Assembly (NCBI GenBank): GCA_003555185.1
Contig: PWFZ01000441.1
Coordinates: forward strand, 1 to 19,896
Direction: 5' to 3'
DNA length: 19,896 bases
Origin: Balneolaceae bacterium
Lineage (GTDB): Bacteria; Bacteroidota; Rhodothermia; Balneolales; Balneolaceae
This document shows positions 1 through 8,103 of this stretch, piece after piece. The notes under the pieces were generated by a model. The model had not been told where the DNA came from. It was given only the letters and a program-made list of their open reading frames with translations, and searched no databases. Numbering within the stretch: the stretch's first letter is position 1; every line of letters begins with the position of its first letter. A program made the position numbers and the translations under genes.

Positions 1-810
1 GATGGTGTAAAAATATATAGCATTGATGGCGGATTGAGCCCATCAGGCATAGATCTTGGAAGTCCAAGCATGAATAATCTGCAAAAGCCGGAAGTGGCCA
101 TTCTGGGAGGTCCCGGAGTTCGTGGAAATGATGTAGGTGAAATCTGGCACCTGTTTGATCAGCGGTTTCATATGCCGATTTCTATAATCGAAAAACGCCG
201 GTTGGGATGGACTGACCTTGACAGATATAATGTACTGATCATGGTTCAGGGGAATTACAATGACCTTTCTACTTCAAATGTAGATAAAATTAAGGATTGG
301 GTTGGAAATGGAGGTACGCTTATCCTCAACAAATCAGCAGTGAACTGGGGCGTAAGAAACGATCTTTCCAATATTGAATTTGTGGAAAGGCCCGAAGATA
401 GTGAAACACGCAGAAGTTATGTTGAGTTGGCCGATGCACGTGGTGCTCAGGTTATTGGTGGATCTATTTTTCACGGTGAAATGGATCTCACCCATCCGAT
501 TGGCTATGGATATAACAGGGAAGATATTACCATTTTCCGGAACTCTAATACCATGATGGAGATTGCGGAAAATCCATACGCAACGCCGGTTCGATATACA
601 GAAAATCCTTTGGCCAGCGGTTACATTTCTGCAGAGAACCTTGAGATTATTGGTAATACAGCATCAGTGATCATTAGTCGTCATGGAAGTGGCAACGTGG
701 TTAACTTTATTGATAACCCCGCTTTTCGTGCATTTTGGTTCGGAACCAATAAAATGCTGATGAATGCTGTTTTCTTTGGTGATACCATTAGCGGAGCAGC
801 GACGAACTAA
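1..810 (+). CDS. M14 family zinc carboxypeptidase, C-terminal part (5' end outside window)
   Basis: The reading frame is open from the first base and ends with TAA, giving about 269 residues. No start is needed inside the window, so I treat it as the 3' end of a longer gene. What is visible resembles the C-terminal class I glutamine-amidotransferase-like (flavodoxin-type) domain found behind the catalytic domain of large secreted M14 peptidases in Bacteroidota and Balneolota. It contains KPEVAILGGPGV followed by alternating strands and helices, the segment DWVGNGGTLILNKSAVNW, and a terminal GSGNVVNFIDNPAFRAFWFG. The zinc ligands would lie upstream and cannot be checked. The family hydrolyses C-terminal residues of peptides, probably in the periplasm or outside the cell. 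The gene is closed by a hairpin at 831-866. The M14 assignment rests on recognising this C-terminal domain and is fairly, not fully, secure. Confidence 0.75.
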   Translation, partial: DGVKIYSIDGGLSPSGIDLGSPSMNNLQKPEVAILGGPGVRGNDVGEIWHLFDQRFHMPISIIEKRRLGWTDLDRYNVLIMVQGNYNDLSTSNVDKIKDWVGNGGTLILNKSAVNWGVRNDLSNIEFVERPEDSETRRSYVELADARGAQVIGGSIFHGEMDLTHPIGYGYNREDITIFRNSNTMMEIAENPYATPVRYTENPLASGYISAENLEIIGNTASVIISRHGSGNVVNFIDNPAFRAFWFGTNKMLMNAVFFGDTISGAATN

Positions 811-830
811 CAGTTAAATATTTATAGGTC

Positions 831-866
831 AAAAAAAAGCCCTGCATGCAAATGCGGGGCTTTTTT
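831..866. terminator. Bidirectional rho-independent terminator
   Basis: A nine-pair stem (GCCCTGCAT at 839-847, ATGCGGGGC at 852-860, one G-T pair) closes on a four-base loop. It is flanked by eight A on the left and six T on the right, so it can stop transcription from both sides. It lies 20 bp after the M14 stop codon and just after the stop of the minus-strand remnant at 871. Confidence 0.85.
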
Positions 867-870
867 AGTA

Positions 871-1018
871 TTAGATCTGATTATTGAGCTTATTCAGAAT
901 CCAATTCAATTGTTTCCAGGTTGGAGTCTCATCAACCGTTACACTAACACCATCAATGCGTCATACCGGTAAATCCTTCTTTCCGAGGGGCTACGGTTAT
1001 ATCATAGCTGCCATGCTC
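871..1018 (-). pseudogene. Possible frameshifted gene remnant, family unknown
   Basis: Two short minus-strand stretches look like coding sequence but lie in different frames with no start codon. At 1018-956 the translation reads EHGSYDITVAPRKEGFTG then MTH and a stop. At 960-871 another frame reads RIDGVSV, then DETPTWKQLNWILNKLN, ending in TAA just before the terminator at 831-866. Joined by a one-base shift near 958-966 they would make one plausible C-terminus of about 50 residues. It sits directly behind the stop of the secreted protein gene at 1024, in a different frame from it. I do not recognise the parent family. It may be a decayed gene end or chance. Confidence 0.35.
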
Positions 1019-1023
1019 TTAAA

Positions 1024-1917
1024 TCATCTTCTTCCGCCGTTTACCCTCTCGCGGTTTATCCCCGGAGGTACATTTCCCGGAAAGCCGCCACCAACTTTGC
1101 CATTGAACATATTTTGAAGAATCTGAGCAGCGGGAGTCCCCCCCATCAATTGTTGTGATAGTCCATCAGCAATAGCCGATGCAGGAAGCTGGTTTCTTCT
1201 TTGTGATGCATTCATCGCCTCAGCGAACAGTTGTAATTCGCCGGCTTCAAAACCACCTTGCAGTGCCCGTAAAACAATTTGAGCTGTTGCTGTCGGTTCC
1301 TGCGCTGCGGTTGGCAAATCGCTTAACACGTTTATGGCTGCAAGAACACCTGATGGCTTGATGTTTTCAAGTGCCCCATCCTCAGCTATTGTAGCAAATG
1401 TCTGTTCTAAAACAGTTCTGTCAAAATTACCTGATAGTGTTTTTGTACCAACTCTCACCATTTCATTACGAAAGTTGTTTCTGTCCATTCCTGCAACGGT
1501 TCTGTCAAGCATACGTCCCACTTCGGGCCGGTTCATCCATGGATCAACAATATCTGCTGACCTTCCGGAATGTTCAGCAATAGACTCTAAAACCGGAATC
1601 ATTTGCTGAGCATTGATGCCTTTTGACATCCCCTCAAATGCTTTTTTAAACACCATGTCCCATGGAAGGTTGTTTTCAGCCATCGTAACTGCAGGCCCGA
1701 TGATATTTATCAAATCATTTTGGCTGATTCCCCTTAGCTCAGCATGATTCTGCAAATGTTCAATTTGTGGCGGGGCTATTCCGGCTGTTGTTGCTCGATC
1801 AATTAGGTCGGAAATAGATTGCTGCTGGGAATGTGCCAAAAATGGAGTTGCTGAAATTAATATGGTAACCAACGTCAGTTTTATAAAAGTTAATGGGAGT
1901 TTAATTAGTTTCATCAC
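1024..1917 (-). CDS. Secreted helical protein of unknown function
   Basis: This is a 297-residue protein whose first residues (MMKLIKLPLTFIKLTLVTIL, then ISATPFLAHS) form a signal peptide with likely cleavage near residue 30, so it is exported. The mature part is rich in Ala, Asn, Gln and Met and is predicted by eye to be mostly short amphipathic helices. The C-terminus is Gly/Pro/Arg-rich and ends in GGRR. No cysteine and no catalytic motif is apparent. The first codon is GTG (1917-1915), immediately followed by ATG (1914-1912), which is an equally good start. The gene is divergent from the PAS histidine kinase across about 160 bp. I do not recognise a family. A structural or periplasmic binding role is possible, but nothing in the sequence decides it. 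Confidence 0.8.
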   Translation of the reverse strand: MMKLIKLPLTFIKLTLVTILISATPFLAHSQQQSISDLIDRATTAGIAPPQIEHLQNHAELRGISQNDLINIIGPAVTMAENNLPWDMVFKKAFEGMSKGINAQQMIPVLESIAEHSGRSADIVDPWMNRPEVGRMLDRTVAGMDRNNFRNEMVRVGTKTLSGNFDRTVLEQTFATIAEDGALENIKPSGVLAAINVLSDLPTAAQEPTATAQIVLRALQGGFEAGELQLFAEAMNASQRRNQLPASAIADGLSQQLMGGTPAAQILQNMFNGKVGGGFPGNVPPGINRERVNGGRR

Positions 1918-2078
1918 AGTTCCATTTAGGGTGTCAAATCAAATAATTATAAGCGGATCAGATTTCTTCGTATCCGATCATATGACGACTAAGCAGGAAA
2001 ATGGTTACTGTTATCTTTTATGTAGCAGACTAAATGTAATGTTATTGTATATTCAGATTTAATGAATAACTAAGATCC

Positions 2079-3155
2079 ATGCTCTATATGAAGGGAAATA
2101 ACTTTAATTATGAACTCTTCTTTGACCTTTCTCAGGATCTTGTTTGCATTGCCGGCTATGATGGTTACTTCAAAAAAGTAAACCCTTCAGTAAGTAACGT
2201 TTTGGGATATACAGAGGAGGAGTTGTACTCCCGGCGGATCGAAGATTTTGTACATATTGATGACAGAGAGAATACAACCAAATCCCGCAATTATGTTAAG
2301 AAATCGAACACGCTTTTCAATTTTGAAAACAGGTATATAACGAAAAGCGGAGAAATTGTGTGGCTGGCCTGGACCTCGCATCCGGTGGAGGGCCAAGAGC
2401 TGGTATTCGCAATCGCAAAAGATATTACTCATAAAAAGAAACTGGAAGCTGAACGTCTCCTCCTTCTCGATAATATTATGAGCCTGAACAAAGAGCTACA
2501 ACAGCTTTCTTTAACTACCTCTCATGATTTACGATCGCCCTTAAGCAGTTTATTGATGATTTTTGAACTGCTGGATCTATCTAAAATAAGTGATGAGGAG
2601 ACACTTGAATTGATGGAATTGTTAAAAGTGACAGGAGAAAATTTAAAAAATTCATTGAACACTTATGTTGATGTGTTAATAGAGAAAGTGAACGAACAGA
2701 AAAAAGTTGAAAAAGTATGTTTAGATGAGACATTACAAACAGTAACTCATTCCATTTCATCACTCATCAAAACAACCAATACCACCATTCGAACAGACTT
2801 CTCACAGGTTGATAAAATTACGTTCAATAAAGCTTTTATGGAAAGCGTATTTCTTAATTTAATATCTAATTCTATTAAATATTCTCAGCCGGATATTTCA
2901 CCTGATGTGATTATAAATACAGAAAAGGAAGGAGGTAAAAGCCGATTAATTTTTGAGGATAATGGTCGGGGGTTTGATATGGATAAAGTGAAAGGTAAGA
3001 TTTTCGGGATAAATCAAACTTTTCATAGTCATAACGATAGCAAGGGAGTTGGCCTGTATTTAGTTCATAATCACATTACTAGTTTTGGCGGAAGCATCAG
3101 CGTTGACAGTAAAGTCAACGAAGGAACCCGATTTGTGATCACGTTTGAGGAGTAA
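2079..3155 (+). CDS. PAS domain sensor histidine kinase, soluble, orphan
   Basis: A 358-residue kinase with no transmembrane segment or signal peptide, so probably a cytoplasmic sensor. A PAS domain spans about residues 9-118 and ends in a PAC-like FAIAKDITHKKKLEAE, followed by a short coiled linker. The dimerisation/phosphoacceptor domain has the H-box LTTSHDLRSPLSSLL with His149 as the likely phosphorylated residue. The ATPase domain shows the N box FLNLISNSIKYS (Asn260, Asn264), the G1 box DNGRGFD at 294-300 and the G2 box SKGVGLYLV at 321-329. All expected catalytic features are present. No receiver domain or response regulator is adjacent, so its partner is elsewhere. It converges on the amidohydrolase gene with only 19 bp between stops. 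ATG at 2088 is an alternative start. Confidence 0.93.
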   Translation: MLYMKGNNFNYELFFDLSQDLVCIAGYDGYFKKVNPSVSNVLGYTEEELYSRRIEDFVHIDDRENTTKSRNYVKKSNTLFNFENRYITKSGEIVWLAWTSHPVEGQELVFAIAKDITHKKKLEAERLLLLDNIMSLNKELQQLSLTTSHDLRSPLSSLLMIFELLDLSKISDEETLELMELLKVTGENLKNSLNTYVDVLIEKVNEQKKVEKVCLDETLQTVTHSISSLIKTTNTTIRTDFSQVDKITFNKAFMESVFLNLISNSIKYSQPDISPDVIINTEKEGGKSRLIFEDNGRGFDMDKVKGKIFGINQTFHSHNDSKGVGLYLVHNHITSFGGSISVDSKVNEGTRFVITFEE

Positions 3156-3174
3156 GTGTGTAAACGCGCGCAGT

Positions 3175-4710
3175 TTAATTTAGCTTTCGAATAATTCCAG
3201 CCGGTAAGCTTTCATTTTTGATTCGGTCTTTGATTACGGGAACTCCATTTACAAAAACCCAGTCAAATCCTTCCGAAAAAGCGTGGGGATCCTCGAAAGT
3301 AGCATTGTCTTTAATGTTGGAGGGGGCAAATATAAGCAGGTCCGCTGAGTATCCTTCCCGGATCAACCCGCGCTGTACGTCAACTTTATCGGCGTTGGTA
3401 AGACCAAGAGTTTCTGCGGGCAGACCACTCATTTTACGTATGGCTTCCTCAAGTGAAAGGAGGTTTTCCTCATTCACATATTTCCGGATAATTTTAGCAA
3501 AACTGCCATAACCCCTTGGGTGTCGCATTTCCGGTCCGCCATCTGAACTTACCATTACATAAGGATCAATCAGGAACCTCTGCATTACATCCTCGTTCAT
3601 CACGAAATAGGCCGCACTGGCGCCTTCCGGACCAATTTCATCAATTAACACGTTTTCGAACGGCATATCCAGTTCATCGGCAACTTCAGCGAGGGTTTTG
3701 CCGGTCCATGGTTCAGTTCCAAAAAGGGTTGCTTCAGGTCCATTTCTAAGGTTGATGCGATTCCGTAGATACTCCTCAAGTTCACCCCTTCGACTTTCTA
3801 CTACCTCATCAAAATCATTTGGCAGACGTGCCCACTCAGGAAAAATAATGCCAATGGTTGTAAAACTGGCCACATACGGATAAACATCTGCCGTTACACT
3901 TAATCCACGATCACGCGCTTCATCCATTAACGAAAGCACATCTTCAGCACGCTGAGGATCATTGGCGTACACAATTTTCAGGTGAGAGATATTAATCTGA
4001 GCTCCTGATTCGTGCCCCACATCATGCATCTCTGTAATGGCTTCTTCAATATTACCGTCATCCTCGTTTCGGACATGTCCCATCACAATTCCACCCTGTT
4101 CCTTTGCTAAGGTGGCGAGCGATACAAGTTCCGGCATATCCGCATAGCTTGCAGGTTCAAATTCAAGACCATATGAAATCCCAAAAGATCCGGCATTTAT
4201 AGATGACCTTAACAGGTTGCGCATTTCATTTAAATAAGATTCATCCAAATCAGATTCGCGCGGTGCATCCACTATATCTCGAAGGGTGCTGTGCCCGGTA
4301 AAATGAATGATGTTAGGGCCTGTACCAATTTCATCAACATCATTCATCCACTCTTCCACCTTATCTTCACCGGGGCTGTTGCCGATGAGCCCTAAAGTAA
4401 TGGTAGTAACTCCCATTGAAAGGAAGTTATCAAAACGGGGAGTTTCTACAGGTACACCTCTTGAATGACCATCTACAAACCCCGGGGAAATAACTTTTCC
4501 TTCCACATCGATGATCGCTGCAGCTTTATGGGTTTCGATATCAAAATCTCCGGTTTTGATGATAATACCTTCATGAACCAATACATGACCCTGAACGGCA
4601 TCTGCTCCCGATCCATCAATGATAGTTCCGTTTTTGATCAGCAGATCATAATCGTGTTGAGCACAAGAAATTGCAAAGAGAAAGACGAGCAGGATTGATG
4701 TGTAGCGCAT
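3175..4710 (-). CDS. N-acyl-D-amino-acid deacylase-like amidohydrolase, lipoprotein
   Basis: A 511-residue protein, counting from the ATG at 4710; a TTG at 4716 would add two residues. MRYTSILLVFLFAISC is a lipoprotein signal with the lipid-modified Cys at 16, so the enzyme is probably anchored in the periplasm or outer membrane. The body follows the D-aminoacylase branch of the amidohydrolase superfamily, which hydrolyses N-acyl-D-amino acids. It shows the N-terminal LLIKNGTIIDGSG, PGFVDGH, the GHVRNE (His212) and ISHLK (His243) metal-ligand motifs, SSDGG with Asp390, HPRGYGSF, and a C-terminal SADLLIF strand. Two usual ligand positions differ: the HxH motif reads HSR (His82, Arg84), and the GNCG cysteine motif is replaced by GLIGNSP. 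Activity or substrate may therefore differ from true D-aminoacylases. It faces the PAS kinase tail to tail. Confidence 0.88.
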   Translation of the reverse strand: MRYTSILLVFLFAISCAQHDYDLLIKNGTIIDGSGADAVQGHVLVHEGIIIKTGDFDIETHKAAAIIDVEGKVISPGFVDGHSRGVPVETPRFDNFLSMGVTTITLGLIGNSPGEDKVEEWMNDVDEIGTGPNIIHFTGHSTLRDIVDAPRESDLDESYLNEMRNLLRSSINAGSFGISYGLEFEPASYADMPELVSLATLAKEQGGIVMGHVRNEDDGNIEEAITEMHDVGHESGAQINISHLKIVYANDPQRAEDVLSLMDEARDRGLSVTADVYPYVASFTTIGIIFPEWARLPNDFDEVVESRRGELEEYLRNRINLRNGPEATLFGTEPWTGKTLAEVADELDMPFENVLIDEIGPEGASAAYFVMNEDVMQRFLIDPYVMVSSDGGPEMRHPRGYGSFAKIIRKYVNEENLLSLEEAIRKMSGLPAETLGLTNADKVDVQRGLIREGYSADLLIFAPSNIKDNATFEDPHAFSEGFDWVFVNGVPVIKDRIKNESLPAGIIRKLN

Positions 4711-4843
4711 GGACAACGATGATTTGAGGGCTATTAAATTATAAATAGAAGAAAAGGAATTTCCGTAATCTTTCTAAGCCCCTTTATAGGAAGCACGTAA
4801 TCGAAAAAATTGGGAAGCCTTCTAAGGATTAAGAAGCAATCCA

Positions 4844-5326
4844 TTAAAAATAGTAACGCATACCAAACGCACCATTTCCGGCAAATACTACATCCGGGGC
4901 AAAATCCAAGATTGGCACAGCTTCAACAAAAAGGTCAAACGGAATGGTTTCGAAAACATAGTTTAAACCAAGCGGAAATCGGGCTCCAAAGTTTGGGTCA
5001 TCTTCGAAAATTACACGAGCACCAAGACCGTAATAAAAATTAAGGCCGGTAGTATCTGTGTCATGAAACCATGAATGGATCAAAAAATCAGTATGTAAAT
5101 GAACAGCTTCACTTCTGTCGGATAGTGACCATGCGGCTCCAATTGCAAGTGCAGTAAATTCATTGTTCCAATTTTTGATAGACACACCCGTAGGTTCGCC
5201 CACCATAAAGCCAACACCAAAATTGCCACCGTTACCGGTATTAGCCTGGGCATTTGCTGTTTCTGTTTGCATACATAAGAAGACACTTATGAATAAGACT
5301 GTGGATAGTGTGATTACTTTTCTCAT
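4844..5326 (-). CDS. Small outer-membrane beta-barrel protein
   Basis: A 160-residue protein with a clear signal peptide (MRKVITLSTVLFISVFLCMQ, then TETANAQA). The mature part has alternating hydrophobic and polar strands typical of an eight-stranded barrel: NFGVGFMVGEPTGVSIK, FTALAIGAAWSLS, NFYYGLGARVIF, RFPLGLNYVF and a final GAFGMRYYF. The terminal phenylalanine fits the C-terminal signature that the BAM machinery recognises. No binding or catalytic residues can be named, and the family appears to be a general outer-membrane beta-barrel group. It lies 71 bp downstream of the aldehyde dehydrogenase stop on the same strand and may be co-transcribed, though nothing links the functions. Confidence 0.8.
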   Translation of the reverse strand: MRKVITLSTVLFISVFLCMQTETANAQANTGNGGNFGVGFMVGEPTGVSIKNWNNEFTALAIGAAWSLSDRSEAVHLHTDFLIHSWFHDTDTTGLNFYYGLGARVIFEDDPNFGARFPLGLNYVFETIPFDLFVEAVPILDFAPDVVFAGNGAFGMRYYF

Positions 5327-5397
5327 CCTGATGGGTTATTTAATTGAATAATTACGCAGACTTACTTTAAGCCATCACTTATTTTTATCTATATCCC

Positions 5398-6753
5398 TCA
5401 TTTAATATAAACTGTCTTTTTATTAATGAACTCGTGTATTCCCTCTTTTGAAAGTTCGCGGCCATAACCTGAATTTTTAGTACCGCCAAATGGCAGACGC
5501 GGATCCGACTTAACTAGTTCGTTAACAAAAAATGCACCATCCGGGACCTTGTCAATAAGTCGACGGGCGGATTCTGTATCGCGGGTAAAAATGGTGGTTC
5601 CAAGTCCAAACTGAGAATTAGCAGCGAGCTCAAATGCTTCTTCTTTATCCTTTGCTTTTATAATAGCCGCCATTGGGCCAAACGTTTCTTCATCAAAAGC
5701 AGGCATACCAGGCTTCACATTACTCAGTATAGTTGGTTCATAAAAGGCATTATCCTGTACACCTCCAATTTCTAGTATTGCCCCCATATCTACAGATGTT
5801 TTCATCTGCTTGTGAAGGCCATCAGCAAGATCTTTGCGGGCAAGAGGGCCTATTTCAGTGGACTCATCCATCGGGTTGCCCCCTTTAATAGATTTAACTT
5901 TTTCTATAAAACCGGGCATAAATTTATTGTAGGCATCACCCACAAGTATGAAGCGTTTTGCGGCAATGCAGCTTTGACCTGAGTTCATCATTCTTGCGCT
6001 AAATCCTGTTTCTATTGCCTTATCCATATCTGCATCTTCTAAAACGATAAACGCATTGCTTCCACCGAGTTCGAGAACCGATTTTTTTAGATACTTTCCT
6101 GCAAGACTGGCGACTGATTTGCCTGCCCTACCGCTCCCTGTAAGTGTAACCGCCTGTACTGTGTCATGTGCAATTACCGATTCTATTTTATCATGATCAA
6201 TAAACAGGTTTTGAAAAACACCTTCGGGATAACCCGCTTTTTTAAAAATGTCTTCTATAAGAGTGGCGCATCCAAAAACGTTCGACGCATGTTTTAGCAA
6301 TGCAGTATTTCCGGCAGTAAGGGTTGGGGCTGCAAAACGAAATACCTGCCAAAATGGGAAGTTCCAGGGCATGATGGCCAATACAGCTCCGATTGGCTCG
6401 TGACTTATAAAACTTTCTGATGCATCCGTTTCAATCAGTTCATCTGCTAAAAATAGTTCAGCATTTTCAGCATAATATTCACAGACCCAGGCGCATTTAT
6501 TTATTTCCCCCCTGGCCTCACTGATTGGTTTCCCCATTTCCAGGGTCATGGTTTTAGCGTATCTGTCCACATTCTTTTTTAGAAGGCTGGCTGCATTTAT
6601 TAACAAATTACATCGTTCTTTTATTGGTACATGCCGCCAGGACTGAAACGCATTTTCGGAATTTACAAGAATAGTATTTAACTCTGCATCGGTATGCTCT
6701 TTATATGTAGCAATGTCTTCTCCGTTGTAAGGGTTAGTGCTTTTGAAACTCAT
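5398..6753 (-). CDS. NAD(P)-dependent succinate-semialdehyde dehydrogenase-type aldehyde dehydrogenase
   Basis: From the ATG at 6753 the protein is 451 residues, a normal length for the family. A TTG at 6774 would add seven residues with no family support. It oxidises an aldehyde, most likely succinate semialdehyde to succinate, in the cytoplasm. Visible motifs are MPWNFPFWQVFRFAAPTLTA with the conserved Asn131, the cofactor-binding LLKHAS (Lys154), LTGSGRAGKSV, the general base Glu228 in LELGGSN, the nucleophile Cys262 in SGQSCIAAKRF, and the late FGPMAA and LPFGGTKNSGYGREL segments. The PWNFPFWQVFRFAAP form is characteristic of the Sad/YneI-like SSADH branch, so this is a better guess than a generic ALDH, but substrate is not proven. 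No GABA transaminase gene is nearby. Confidence 0.93.
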   Translation of the reverse strand: MSFKSTNPYNGEDIATYKEHTDAELNTILVNSENAFQSWRHVPIKERCNLLINAASLLKKNVDRYAKTMTLEMGKPISEARGEINKCAWVCEYYAENAELFLADELIETDASESFISHEPIGAVLAIMPWNFPFWQVFRFAAPTLTAGNTALLKHASNVFGCATLIEDIFKKAGYPEGVFQNLFIDHDKIESVIAHDTVQAVTLTGSGRAGKSVASLAGKYLKKSVLELGGSNAFIVLEDADMDKAIETGFSARMMNSGQSCIAAKRFILVGDAYNKFMPGFIEKVKSIKGGNPMDESTEIGPLARKDLADGLHKQMKTSVDMGAILEIGGVQDNAFYEPTILSNVKPGMPAFDEETFGPMAAIIKAKDKEEAFELAANSQFGLGTTIFTRDTESARRLIDKVPDGAFFVNELVKSDPRLPFGGTKNSGYGRELSKEGIHEFINKKTVYIK

Positions 6754-6854
6754 AGAATGTGGTTTGAATTGCAATTTGAAATTGAAACTCTCTTGTTAGG
6801 TTAATAAAAGAAATTTAGAGCAAAATCATCATCCCAATTAAAATAAAGAGGCAT

Positions 6855-6892
6855 AAAAAAACCCGAAAGAGGATAGTATAGCTCTCTCGGGT
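6855..6892 (-). terminator. Rho-independent terminator of the DUF2383 gene
   Basis: ACCCGAAAGAG (6861-6871) pairs with CTCTCTCGGGT (6882-6892) with a single mismatch around a ten-base loop. Read on the minus strand, the stem is followed by seven T (6861-6855). It begins about 20 bp after the DUF2383 stop codon at 6914 and separates that gene from the aldehyde dehydrogenase. Confidence 0.8.
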
Positions 6893-6913
6893 AAATTTGC
6901 GGAATTAAGTTGA

Positions 6914-7372
6914 TTATGCTTCTTCAAGAGTTGTGCTCATCGATTTAATTCTGTCATAATCATTTTTTATATCAGAGTATTGTGCTTCAATAATTAATTC
7001 TTGTTGCGGGTCTAAACTGTCTGATTCATCCCTTAAAGCTTCTTTATATGCTTCCAGAGCTTTTTCTTCTCCATACTTGCATGACTTTAATATAACTTTG
7101 CGATCTCTGCCGGTGAGCGCAGCTTTTACATTCATCCATGCCCGGAAAAACTTACCGGTGGTTTTGGTTCCTTCTGCCATACTTCCGCCCAGGCTTATTA
7201 TCTCTTCAAGCAGTTCACGTTTGCATTTATGACTGGTTTGTGCAAACTGGGTGAACATGTTCTTCAAATCAAATTCGTCTGTTTTCTGAGATGCAGTTTC
7301 ATAACCTTCTATTCTGTCATTGTTAATAATAACAAGGCTATTCAGTATTTCAATTGTTTTACTCTTATCCAT
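6914..7372 (-). CDS. PA2169-family four-helix-bundle protein (DUF2383)
   Basis: A 152-residue soluble, all-helical protein matching the PA2169/DUF2383 family, which has a ferritin-like four-helix fold and no settled biochemical role; members often sit with stress genes. Typical segments are the N-terminal LNSLVIINNDRIEGYETASQ, then FTQFAQTSHKCKRELLEEI, a Gly/Thr-rich turn (GGSMAEGTKTTGKFFRAWMN), and the last long helix with EKALEAYKEAL and LIIEAQYSDIKNDYDRIKSM. The start ATG at 7372 gives the usual family length. It stands alone between two hairpin terminators (7423-7458 and 6855-6892), so it is probably transcribed separately from the upstream stress genes, presumably from a promoter inside 7373-7422. 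The neighbourhood supports a stress role. Confidence 0.88.
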   Translation of the reverse strand: MDKSKTIEILNSLVIINNDRIEGYETASQKTDEFDLKNMFTQFAQTSHKCKRELLEEIISLGGSMAEGTKTTGKFFRAWMNVKAALTGRDRKVILKSCKYGEEKALEAYKEALRDESDSLDPQQELIIEAQYSDIKNDYDRIKSMSTTLEEA

Positions 7373-7422
7373 GATATTCCATATTGCTTTAAAATTTATA
7401 CCAATGAATTAGCCCACATTAT

Positions 7423-7458
7423 TAAAACACGGGATGAATATCTCCACCCCGTGTTTTA
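7423..7458 (-). terminator. Hairpin terminator of the DUF892/YflT operon
   Basis: TAAAACACGGG (7423-7433) and CCCGTGTTTTA (7448-7458) form a perfect 11-pair stem with a 14-base loop. It starts three bases after the YflT-like stop codon and, read on the minus strand, its far arm ends in TTTTA followed by an AT-rich tail. It therefore marks the end of the operon that starts with the DUF892 gene. Confidence 0.7.
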
Positions 7459-7461
7459 TTA

Positions 7462-8040
7462 TTATCTGTGGATATCCTGAGCGTCATACTCACTCCATTT
7501 ATTTTCGATATGCTTGGCATCCTCTTTGTTTTTCGGCTCAACACCTAAAACGATTTTGCCATCTTTTATACCTGACTCGTACATTTTTGCTCGTTCTTCG
7601 GGGATTCCCCAGCCGACCAAAGCACCTATAATTCCTCCGGTTAAACCTCCAGCTCCTGCGCCTGCCAATCCTGCAGCAACCGGGCCGGCAATTACAAGTC
7701 CAAGGCCCGGAACAACAATACTTGTTCCCACAGCAGCTAAAACGCCGGTAACAGCACCTACTGTGCCTCCAACCGCAGAACCTACTCCTGTTCCTTCTGC
7801 CGCTTTATTTCCTACTTTAGATTCATCTATGTCGTCGGAGAAATATTTGTCACGGGTCTCTTTCGACATTACAACATTTATTTCCTCGTTGGTGTATCCT
7901 CGTTCTTCCAGATCTTTATAAGCTCTTTCAGAACTCTCCCGGTTTTGAAACAAACCGGTTACCATTCCTTTTTCATCATTAACATTAGTTCTTTCGGGTG
8001 TTGTGTCACGTTCTTTGGTTTGACTTTTTTCTCTATCCAT
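7462..8040 (-). CDS. General stress protein with YflT-like N-terminus and glycine-zipper domain
   Basis: A 192-residue protein. Residues 26-70 match the general stress protein 17M/YflT domain (MVTGLFQNRESSERAYKDLE, then ERGYTNEEINVVMS). Residues about 78-146 are a long Gly/Ala/Val stretch of GxxxG repeats, typical of a glycine zipper that inserts in or lines membranes. A short charged C-terminus follows (GIPEERAKMYESGIKDGKIV), which resembles the tail common in these proteins. The first 25 residues are hydrophilic and disordered. It is the last gene of a likely operon with the 36-residue peptide and the DUF892 protein, 63 bp behind the peptide gene and immediately followed by a terminator. 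A stress-induced, membrane-associated role is inferred; the molecular activity is not known. Confidence 0.87.
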   Translation of the reverse strand: MDREKSQTKERDTTPERTNVNDEKGMVTGLFQNRESSERAYKDLEERGYTNEEINVVMSKETRDKYFSDDIDESKVGNKAAEGTGVGSAVGGTVGAVTGVLAAVGTSIVVPGLGLVIAGPVAAGLAGAGAGGLTGGIIGALVGWGIPEERAKMYESGIKDGKIVLGVEPKNKEDAKHIENKWSEYDAQDIHR

Positions 8041-8103
8041 TTTGACTGCTGTTTTTGAGTAATAATTAACTGTAGATGTATTTATTTGATGATGTTTTTT
8101 GCA

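Noticed and set aside
4800..4843. Possible terminator after the beta-barrel gene
   Set aside because: The stem is only about five pairs and the T run is eight bases away from it.
7514..7921. Plus-strand frame of 135 residues rich in Pro and Thr
   Set aside because: It is the complement of the glycine-zipper repeat of the YflT-like gene; its composition follows from the Gly/Ala codons on the other strand.
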